Part shown: in pieces, positions 27,423 to 36,293 of the stretch
Layout: each line of letters opens with the position of its first letter
Position numbering within the stretch: the first letter of the stretch is position 1
Source of the DNA: Mastigias papua
Lineage: Eukaryota; Cnidaria; Scyphozoa; Rhizostomeae; Mastigiidae
Direction: 5' to 3'
DNA length: 64,000 nucleotides
Assembly (NCBI GenBank): GCA_964019165.1
Contig: OZ025274.1
Coordinates: forward strand, 2,179,253 to 2,243,252
The notes under the pieces: model-generated
The model's database searches: none
What the model was told of the DNA's origin: nothing
What the model saw: the letters and a program-made list of their open reading frames with translations, nothing else
Position numbers and translations under genes: made by a program

Positions 27423-28736
27423 ATGGCGTCTACTCACAGTGACAAGCTTGTTGCTTTAGCTTTGCAAAACCAGATAATTGCCGCTGTTTTGCTTCAGCGG
27501 AAGCAAAGAAAACGTTCTGTGTGGGTTCGTAGGTTGTGGAGGGCTCGTCAGCAACAGGGACATTTTTCCAATTTAATTGCCGAGATGAGATTGCAAGATC
27601 ACACAATGCATTTTTACTATTTTCGAATGCTGCCTGCAACATTTGATGATCTGCTTCGCCTGGTAGGACCATCATTGACCAAGGAAAGATCTCATTTTCG
27701 AGAACCGTTGCCTCCTGGCTTGCGACTTGCAGTTGCTCTGAGGTATCTTGCTACTGGTGAGTCGCAAGCATCGCTGTCTTTTAATTATCGACTAGGAAGA
27801 TCAACTGTATGCAAGATACTCGATGAAGTGTTAAACAAAATTTGGGTCACACTGAGTCCCATTGCAGTTGCATTTCCTAGTTCACCTGATGAATGGATAA
27901 AAATATCGAGAGATTTCTGGAATCTGTGGGGCTTTCCTTTATGCCTAGGGGCAATTGATGGCAAACACTGCGTGATCAATTGCCCTTCCAACTCAGGTAG
28001 TAGCTTCTTTAATTACAAAGGCACCTTTAGCTTAGTTCTAATGGCAGTAGTTGACGCAAGTTACATGTTCACATATGTAGATGTTGGTGACTATGGCAGA
28101 CAAAGCGACTCAAGTGTTTTCAGCAATACGCAATTTGGTAAATCATTGAATAATGGGAGCTTATGTCTCCCTCAAGATGACAATTTGCCAAATGTGACAG
28201 CAAAGGCTAGGTATTGTTTTATCGGAGATGAAGCCTTTCCATTAAAGGATACATTACAAAGGCCGTACCCCGGCAAGAATCTACCAGAGAAATTGCGTAT
28301 TTATAATTATCGTCTGTCAAGGGCTAGAAGGGTTGTTGAAAATGCTTTTGGTATTTTGTCGAGCAGATGGAGGTTTTTAAGGTCTCCTATACAAACACAA
28401 CCAAATAAAGCAACACAAAGTATTCTTGCCGCAATAGCACTGCATAATTGGCTAAAGAAGCATAACGATTGTCAAAAATCTTACGGTCGTCTATATTGTC
28501 CACCTGGTTATATTGATTACGAAGATTGCCATGGTATTGTGCACAAGGGGACATGGAGATCAGATATTTGTGAAGCAGGAGCCTTACCAGAAATCAGTCA
28601 GATTGGACCAAACAATTTTTCCAAGGCTGCTGACAAATTTCGTGCATTGATGGCAGATTTTTTTGTCTCACCTCAGGGTGAACTGCCTTGGCAGTATGAC
28701 TTTGTTAGACGAACCACTTATGAGCCTGTTCAGTGA
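27423..28736 (+). CDS. PIF/Harbinger transposase (DDE_Tnp_4 type nuclease)
   Basis: Intact 437-residue frame from ATG 27423 (AAAATGG context); in-frame ATGs at 27393, 27396 and 27411 lie in the G+C-rich end region and are less likely starts. An N-terminal helix-turn-helix-like region (LRLAVALRYLATGESQASL, YRLGRSTVCKILDEV) precedes the nuclease. Catalytic acids are visible: Asp in LGAIDGKH, Asp in VGDYGRQSD, Glu in RRVVENAFGILSSRWRFL. HDE-type neighbours (ARYCFIGDEAFPL, AAIALHNWL) are also typical. It should cut and join the element's ends in the nucleus, with its MADF partner for DNA binding and nuclear import, by analogy with known Harbinger systems. No stop or frameshift seen. Confidence 0.95.
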   Translation: MASTHSDKLVALALQNQIIAAVLLQRKQRKRSVWVRRLWRARQQQGHFSNLIAEMRLQDHTMHFYYFRMLPATFDDLLRLVGPSLTKERSHFREPLPPGLRLAVALRYLATGESQASLSFNYRLGRSTVCKILDEVLNKIWVTLSPIAVAFPSSPDEWIKISRDFWNLWGFPLCLGAIDGKHCVINCPSNSGSSFFNYKGTFSLVLMAVVDASYMFTYVDVGDYGRQSDSSVFSNTQFGKSLNNGSLCLPQDDNLPNVTAKARYCFIGDEAFPLKDTLQRPYPGKNLPEKLRIYNYRLSRARRVVENAFGILSSRWRFLRSPIQTQPNKATQSILAAIALHNWLKKHNDCQKSYGRLYCPPGYIDYEDCHGIVHKGTWRSDICEAGALPEISQIGPNNFSKAADKFRALMADFFVSPQGELPWQYDFVRRTTYEPVQ

Positions 28737-29075
28737 TTTATTAGGAAATTTCCACAGCACAAGTGAAACATAGAGTTTTTGAAAAATAATCCAACGTCTT
28801 ATATATTCTAAAAAGTCCTTCAAGACAAATAAGCAATTTTGTGACAAAACATAGCTATTTACTACTAATGACAATCAAAATTCTTATACATTTGCAATAC
28901 GTGTTACATTAGTATTTTATTCTAATTCTAATTCAACAAAACTGACTTCATATGGGCTTCGCTTTTAAAAAAAAATAAACTTTGATCCATTTCTTGGGCA
29001 ATATGTGCAGCATTATACACAAATGCAAACTTCAAACACAACAAACTATAAGAACACGTATGTAGAAAATAAAGC

Positions 29076-30497
29076 TTAAGGATTAACATCAGTAACTGGC
29101 TCCTGTTGCCAAGCAACCTCGTGCAATACTAACTGTATTTTAAGTTTTGCTAAGCTTCTCTGGTAAGGAGTTAATTTTTTGAGTTGTTTGCCAACACTCT
29201 GGCCAAACAAGTCGTCTTCATCTGGCTGTTCCCTCTGGCTTGCGGAAGATAGGAATTCGTCCGTATTTTGCAAGACCTTCATTAAAAATTCACTGCTATC
29301 TGTATCCTTTTTAGGCCGTTTTATAGATTTTGACCCACATAAAGAAGGAATCTTTTCATGTATGGAAGTCTTCTGTTGTTGTTCTGAAACTGGGGTACAC
29401 GGTGAACTTATTGTTGAGTCCAATGAGTGCTCTCTGTTCTCCTCAATTGTTTTAGCAACATTTGAGACACTGTCAGATAAGTCAGTTTCTTCCATCGTCT
29501 CACTTGAAACTATTTCAAAGGAATCTCTTTGACTCTCTTCGTTAACAGCATGGAAGTTCCCTTGTGTATCCCTGTGTCTGATATATGGCGATAGGAACTC
29601 CAAATGCTTGTAGTACGGCCAAGATGGTTCTATTGATATACCCCCCGCACTACCAGATGGCTTGTATTCCCTTTTTACCTTCATGTAGCGATCTCGCAAA
29701 CTTTTGAATGTCTTTTTGAGTAGGGTTATGTCTGGAAAGGATACCAATTACATTCATAAGCAACGGAATGCAAGGATCTGTTATTTACCATATTTAAAAA
29801 GAAACCTGTTGTTTACATAATTTGCTTTTCTCCAAAATCTTATTGACTACAAGAACAAACGTAGTCACTCTAGGATGCCAGGAAGTCACACACCTATCGT
29901 ATTTGTATTATGAGTTTGTAATATCCGGGCATGGTGTTTGTAGTATTCTGTTTTGGCAATGCTTTATAAGATATTAAAACCATCTGAATGTGTTTTGCAA
30001 CACATTGTGTTCATCTGCTTCTGGTATATTTTCTACGTGGATAGTTGTGTAATGCAAAAGGGAAATGATAAACACCCTAACCATTTCATAAAACTATTTT
30101 GCTACCTACATTCGAAAACAGTTCTATAAATCTATAAATGTCTCCGTTTTGGAAGTGAGAACTTTAATGTTTTATTGAAAAATGTACTTTTCATTTAACT
30201 CATGAAACGATACCTATGTCTTATTACAAGAAACCTATATTGCGTGACGTGTTGGCAATTTAAAGTTCGAACTATGTTGAATACTTCGTCCAGATGAAAA
30301 ACAATTATTATCTTCTTACCATTCACAAGTAAATCCTTGTCATTATATGTCCTTCCAAATAACTCAGCACAAATTGCACTCCAAGCATTCTCACGTAAAA
30401 GGTCATCCTTGTATTCCTTTCTACTGGTATCGTACAAGCATGGGAAATTCTTTACTGCTTCGATAAGCTGCTCCTTGTTTACTTTTACCGCTGCCAT
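29076..30497 (-). CDS. Harbinger-associated MADF/BESS DNA-binding protein
   Basis: Two exons on the minus strand. Exon 1 30497-30320 starts MAAVKVNKEQLIEAV and ends at a GTAAGA donor. Exon 2 29731-29076 follows a TTTCCAG acceptor, reads DITLLKKTFKSLRDRYMKV and ends at a stop. Joined length 834 bases, 277 residues, in frame. Residues 1-105 form a MADF (Myb/SANT-like) domain; the middle is Ser/Glu-rich and probably disordered; the C-terminal DEDDLFGQSVGKQLKKL region with LAKLKIQLVLHE fits a BESS protein-interaction motif. In Harbinger elements the second ORF binds subterminal repeats and recruits the transposase. It converges on the transposase gene. Confidence 0.9.
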
Positions 30498-30660
30498 TTT
30501 GTCCTACCTCACTGATTTTCCTCCCAACTCTAGTGCGTCAGCAGGCGTCAAAGATGAATTTATCTCACCTTGACGCTAGGTGACGCATCGCTTGAAAAAA
30601 CGCGATGCGCGCGCAGAGCTTCAAAAAACGCGCACCTTATATGGGCAGCGTCAAAAAAAA

Positions 30661-30682
30661 CGCATCCAGTGTGAATGCAGCT
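30661..30682 (-). repeat. Right terminal inverted repeat of Harbinger element
   Basis: CGCATCCAGTGTGAATGCAG plus CT, exact reverse complement of the left end; followed by TTA at 30683-30685. Confidence 0.95.
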
Positions 30683-31093
30683 TTAAGGGGGAAATAGCAG
30701 GCTGTCATTATGGATCGCAGAACACAATATTGATATAGTGAGCTTTGACCAACATGTCACATATAAACAAACTGTTCTCGTCCTTTTTTGAAATAGCTTG
30801 GGTTTTCCTTGACATTTGATCTGCTAGTGGAATATTTGATACAAAGCAATTTATTTTATAATTGTAGTTTAACATCTAATGACGTCTGCTAGTGTAGAGC
30901 CAAAAATAGCTGCAGTTTACTTTGGTGATAGGGATCTCTTTCATTCCATTTAGTAAGGGGGCACAGAACGATAAAGGTGGAAACGGGGTCCTTGAGGCAT
31001 CGTTATTTGACGAATATGATTGTCAAATTTAGATGATTTGAAGGACTATACAACTTGAAGTGTCGCTTATGCAGGGATCGAATAACTAGTGTA

Positions 31094-31387
31094 CCGTAAA
31101 TCCTCGAATTAGCCCCCTGGGGGCTTATTTATTTTTGATGCTTTTTGGGTGAGGGCTTAGTCGAGGGGGGCTTATAAAATTATTTGACAAATGTCGTATA
31201 AAAAGCTCATTATCAAAGCTCCTTTTCTCCATACTATTACAAGAACAGTCTAAATTTAAGCATTAGTCTTTGTCAAAGTCTTCATCATCATCTGGGGTGG
31301 GGGCTTATTCGAGGGGGGGCTTATTAGCAATTTCAAGTTCTAGCATGGGGGCTTATTTGAGGGGGGGGCTAATTTGAGGATTTACGG
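31094..31387. mobile_element. TA-flanked MITE with CCGTAAATCCTC ends
   Basis: Left end CCGTAAATCCTCGAATTAGC; right end, reverse-complemented, CCGTAAATCCTCAAATTAGC. Both are flanked by TA (31092-31093 and 31388-31389), as in Tc1/mariner-type insertions. The interior repeats GGGGGCTTATTCGAGGGG. It does not encode a protein. Partial copies lie at 53396-53485 and 880-1075. Confidence 0.8.
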
Positions 31388-32040
31388 TATGGACTTTTCT
31401 GCACCCCTAAAAATTCTTTGTTCTGACCTCGCATTCCTTATAAGATATATTCTGCTGAAGGCCGCTGTAGTGTACCATTAAACAGATTAAGTTACTGTCA
31501 TTGAGATGGACACTTCTTGTGGGAAATTTGTGAGAGGATATACAGAAGGTGCAGGTGGAATTTATATTTGTAGGCCAGACACGTTGTTGATAATTGTCAG
31601 CACTGCTTTGCTGATCATTTCAAGTTTAGTTTTTTGTCTAGATATTTGAGTAAGTACCTTTGTTTTATATGGGAAGCCTCATTTGAATGTTTAGCCTCGT
31701 TTGACGGTAGTTTCGGTCTTCGATCTCGTTCATGAATCTAAGTTTTAAGAGCTTTGATTTGACTGACTAGAGACTTTAGATTAGCGCTTGCCAAGTTAAC
31801 TATAAGTAAACGTGAGATTCACCCCATTGAGGTTTGCTCCAATACTCGCCATGTTGACCCTCCCGGATTACGGCTTCAATGATCTCTAGTTTACAAATGC
31901 CAATATTTTTATTGCTATATGTATAATAGCAATTTTTTTAGACTCTCCCAAAGTTCAAAACTTCTCTATTGCCAAAGCAGTGTACAGGTGGCCAGTCTAC
32001 TCATGCAATTCGTGAAATGGAGGTGCGAGAAACTAAATGC

Positions 32041-32165
32041 CCCACGCAGGAATCGAACTTGCAACCCTCGACCTCGTACGTCAAGGTTACGAGTTCCAGA
32101 CTCAGAGGTAGAGCACTCGACCTATTAAGTGAAGGGTTGCGGGTTCGATTCTTGTTCGAGTACCA
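32041..32165. repeat. Head-to-head pair of tRNA-like sequences
   Basis: The minus strand of the left half reads GAGGGTTGCAAGTTCGATTC; the plus strand of the right half reads GAAGGGTTGCGGGTTCGATTC across 32131-32151, preceded by CTCAGAGGTAGAGC, a D-arm/A-box-like block. Two B boxes facing opposite ways suggest tRNA-derived repeats inserted or duplicated as an inverted pair. The anticodon arms do not fold cleanly, so neither is called a tRNA gene. Confidence 0.5.
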
Positions 32166-32980
32166 CTTTGCCTGGCACTTTCGTTTCACAATTTTCCCAA
32201 AATCATATTTTCTTTAATTATAAAATGTAATATTCACTGCTACAACTAATACCGGAATAGAAAACGGAACTGCTGGAAATTAAATGGAACAAACTTCAAG
32301 AAACAAAAGTAACTATGAATTTCTTTTTTGATAATTATATGTACAATGTGTATATTCAGTAAATAACAATATATACAGATATATATGAATATATGTATAT
32401 TTTATGTTGATATATACTAAGTCACAGCCACACTCGCTAGGTATATAAGACATAAGAAGACATAACACATAAGAAATTTTCGTTTTAACCAGAAAGAATT
32501 TACAAATAAAACTAAAGTAAACTGGAATAAACGGGAAAAACCAGCAATAAACAAATTTATTAGAGAAGAAAGCCTACGTTGGTGAAAATCGAGTTATTAC
32601 ATTGAAGTTATGGTTGGAAAGAAGGTCGTATAGCAGAGCTAATTGATAGACTCAGTTCCGCCCGGCCTAAACGGGCGATATACATAGCTAATGCATAGAG
32701 AAATTCAAAAATATACCTTCGTATGTTGCATATATTTATATATTCTTGCAATGCGTGATATCAATATGGCACTTTGTAATATTCTCTCATCTTAGCAAAT
32801 ACATCAGTCAGACTCTTCTCAGCTGTTTAGTTGTTTGAAATTAGTACTCAAAAGACATCCCAAGCGTAGCAGGCTTTACCCCCCCCCCCCCCGCCGCCCC
32901 ATTGCAACAGTACCATCTGAATATTGGTGAGAAAAACACAAGATCTAGGTGCAAATCAATCGTCTCTAAGGCTGCGTTTA

Positions 32981-33310
32981 GGCTGCGTTTACACGAGGAC
33001 TTTGGAACGGTTCTATATGGAACCGTTCCGTAGGTGTACGGATATACGTTTACTCGATGTCTTGGAACCGTTCTGTGCAGAACCGTTTCTTTCAATGCAT
33101 TCACGCATAGATGGTTCCACATTTATAGCCTACAAATGATCTTCCATTGCCTCACTTCTAAGCATACCTGACGAGAACCGTTCTGGGTGTTTACACGAGA
33201 TCTTTTTGGTACGGTTCCAAACGGGACCTACTTTCTAGGTGGACCCGTTTGGGTACGGCTAGCAGTTCTGTTTGGAACGGTTCCATCAGTTCCCGTGTAA
33301 ACGCAAAGCC
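32981..33310. mobile_element. MITE with GCGTTTACACG ends and GGAACCGTTC palindromes
   Basis: Left end GGCTGCGTTTACACGAGG, right end reverse-complemented GGCTTTGCGTTTACACGGG. The interior carries repeated GGAACGGTTC/GGAACCGTTC blocks in both orientations, and this pattern continues to about 33355, suggesting a nested or composite copy. A second GGCTGCGTTTA lies just before the left end at 32970. Non-coding. Confidence 0.65.
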
Positions 33311-34327
33311 TATCCGTACCTTTTTGGGTACGGTTCCATTTGGAACCGTTCCCGCCCCTCACGAGATACATGGACAAGCATTCTTAATAACAAGATTGTC
33401 CACATCTGGTTACTAAATAAAAACCATAGAATAGGCCGATATCCGAAATGGATTTGTTTTCGTTTATTTTGGTATATGTAGTGTACAGTCATTGTATCTT
33501 GCTATCATGATAAACCAGTGGCTTCATTGTTTAAAAGCGACGAAATTCTATACCTCTTACATGGTCTTTAGAATATCTCCTTAAATCTAAGAGAAGTGAA
33601 AATGTCTGTCGACAATGAGCCTTGCACTCATGCAAATCTAGCTATGCGGAACGACCGGCAAGTCATGTCTGTTCACGATTACGGGGGACGCTGCCACGAT
33701 GTAGCATAATGTGTTTTTTGCCAACGAGTGAACATGCATATACGCACTATGCGCGCGGGAAACTCGCGGATGTTGAGGTCCACCTGCTGGTATCGAGAAG
33801 CATTTACATTATTTTCCATTTAAAGATGTATTTGTCCTCTTCGCCGTCGACTAGTAAAACTATACAAAAGTGATCGTAAAACTTTTGCAGATGGTTTCGA
33901 CGCTTCATTATTGCATGTACACATGGGTGAAAGGGGGTGGGAGAGAGTTTATGGTTTGATATACGTTTTCAGTGCTTGACAAGTACCTGTTTTTACAACA
34001 AAGTAGTACTCTGTTGCTCAAAAAGTTAAGAAAATTCATTACTGGATTCCTTAGACCTAAGGAAGTTGGTAATTCGTAAGCCTTTAAGATTCCAGTATTC
34101 ACGCAAGACAATCTCTTTTACTTACATTTGTACAGATTTCTTGTGGTGCAAAAAGTTGTTTTTATACGAATATCTAATTTTCCACTAAGCGTCAATATTC
34201 TTCAATTTCTTTTGATTTTGAGCTTCAGGATATTCTAATTTTTTCTTAAATTTTGCGATTTTGAGCATCAATTCTCGTATAGACCATACTTTTGTAAATA
34301 TACTATATTATAATAAAACGTGTGTAA

Positions 34328-34578
34328 GGGACCGGTTATAAATTCTTCCAGGGGAGGGTGTGAAAGACATCTAGGAGGGGGGCCAAAACTCTCCACAATT
34401 AGAGGGAGGGGGTGAAAAATAAAGAGCATTTTGAAAGAAAGAGTAGAGAGTTTCTTCTGAAGTCCTACTTGGGGACGAAAATTTTCACAGAAATCTGAGA
34501 GGGGGACAAAAATTCTATCAAGTATATGAGACAGAATGTCTTTCGTCCCCTTCCCATAAGTAATTAATGACCCGTCCC
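34328..34578. mobile_element. TAA-flanked MITE with GGGACCGGTTATAAATT ends
   Basis: Left end GGGACCGGTTATAAATTC; right end reverse-complemented GGGACGGGTCATTAATTAC. TAA at 34325-34327 and 34579-34581 flanks both ends, fitting the 3-bp TWA duplication of PIF/Harbinger-type elements. The interior is rich in GGGGG tracts; the ORF on the minus strand over it is not a gene. Confidence 0.7.
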
Positions 34579-34954
34579 TAACTGACACTCCCTGAAGAGT
34601 TCCTTAGTAGCATCGTGCACGATTTTTTATAAGGAAGTTACATGTAGAATGCCAAAATATTTAAAGAACTGATACTACTAAAGGAAAATTCCCTAAGGAA
34701 CTTTTCAATTTGAAAAATTTTTTATAACAACAAACAATCAAGAATTAGGAAGCTGGTTCCATTCATTTGCAGCCAAAACCAGCATACATTGCTTGTTATG
34801 CTTGTGTTAAGTTCTTCATTTTTCGTTGATCTTACGCTTCAGGCAAAATTGAAGGCAAAATTCAGGATTTCAATGTTTTACATGTGTCTGTACCATTTTT
34901 ATGGCACTAATTGTGAGGAATTTTTAGCACTACAATTTGGCCAATGGAGGCCTA

Positions 34955-35143
34955 GAAATAAGGAACTTTTGGAACTAGGCGTTAAGCTAGGTTCCTTATA
35001 AAAAATTGCGTTTGGTGTAACGATTTCAAGATATTCCAGAACTCAAATGAGCAAAACCTCTCAGCCTTGATTAAGTTGCGTTACACGCTTTTTTATAAGG
35101 AACCTAGCTAAAGGCCTGGTTCTAAAAGTTCCTTATTTTCCGA
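34955..35143. repeat. Fold-back repeat (inverted arms ~65 bp)
   Basis: The left arm reads AAGGAACTTTTGGAACTAGG then GCGTTAAGCTAGGTTCCTTA then TAAAAAATTGCG. The right arm reads TTTTTTATAAGGAACCTAGC then TAAAGGCCTGGTTCTAAAAG then TTCCTTATTTTC. The two pair as a long hairpin with a loop of about 50 bases. A related single arm lies at 180-240. Confidence 0.7.
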
Positions 35144-36293
35144 CCTCTTTTTATCAAATTCTAGTACTCATTTCATTTCATTTTTCATTTTATAATATTT
35201 ATACAGGTTAAAGGTTCATACAAATATGTTTTTCAACCTGACCTGTTTAAAACTAAAAAAGAAATTAATACTAGTAGTAACAAAATAAATTTACTAACTA
35301 ACATAATTTACAATATATAAAACTAAGGCTATAAAAAGAGAACGTAAAGATTAAATAAACAAAAATGGTTCCCGACTAGAGCATAATTTCAATCAAAAAG
35401 TATCTTGTCATGAAAATGCGAGGAAAGTTTCAGTACAAGGGCGAGGAAACGTCCCCATAAAAAGACTGTGTATCACATCGGTGGTGCCCTGTAAACAATC
35501 TGTCTGTTTCTGGGTGCCATAGCTTGTTCTTCCGTTTTTGCTAAACTCATAAATTCTTTATGGTGTGAGGAAATATAAAGAGCTCGCTGAAGAGTTGATT
35601 GTTTGATTAAGTGTCATTGACAGATACATAACACGAACACCTTGCCTGAACACATAAGAAATGCCGTGCGATAAGATACCCCCGGTTTCTTATGCACAGT
35701 ATCCTCTGATTTCGTTAACTATCTTTATCGTTTTTGTGTAGGTCTCCTTGGTGATATATAATCAATCTGCTTAGAATAGCACGGAACGAGGCAACGAACT
35801 TCACCGACAGAGTCTTGTAGTAAAGCTGAACAGAACTACGATCCTGCCAATCTTGTGTGTAGGAAGCCTGTTTTTCTGCAATCGCAGAGAGAGTCACTCA
35901 AGTGTCTCAATGCCAGTAACAGACAGTGTTATATTATGCGGCAGTAACTCATTCATATTGAGAAGAGTCAATCGTCTAAGACCTGTGCTTCACTGCGGAA
36001 ATCTTTAAATATTTGGAATTATCCTGGTGTTTTGTAGAATCTACAAAGGTCACATCCATAACTAAAGATACAATTGATTTAAGACCTTGAGGATTTTGGT
36101 GTTTGCACAGTACGACATTGGGGATTTGAGTAATTCCTTGTAGCTGCTCTGTCAGTTAACCTACACTTTCTTTGTATGCCAAACAGACGTTTACTGAAGT
36201 GATCCACGGTAATGTGAAGTTGTTGAATCAACGTGGAATGATGAGACATTGCTAATATAGCCCGATTCACGCGAGCAGACTTGAAATTCCGAG

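Larger units (their letters stand above)
27305..30682. mobile_element. Complete PIF/Harbinger DNA transposon
   Basis: A 3378-bp element with perfect 22-bp terminal inverted repeats, a TTA target duplication on both sides, and the two genes typical of the superfamily in convergent orientation: a DDE transposase (+) and a MADF/BESS DNA-binding protein (-). The ends are rich in GATGCG/CGCG motifs unlike the A+T-rich host sequence. Both ORFs are intact and the repeats are identical, which suggests a recent insertion and possible activity. Confidence 0.95.
30683..36293. other. Repeat-rich spacer between Harbinger element and ANKUB1
   Basis: Holds the MITEs, tRNA-like pair and fold-back repeat listed separately. 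A poly-C run with CCGCCGCCCC lies at about 32879-32900. Otherwise A+T-rich sequence without a supportable exon or RNA gene. Confidence 0.5.
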
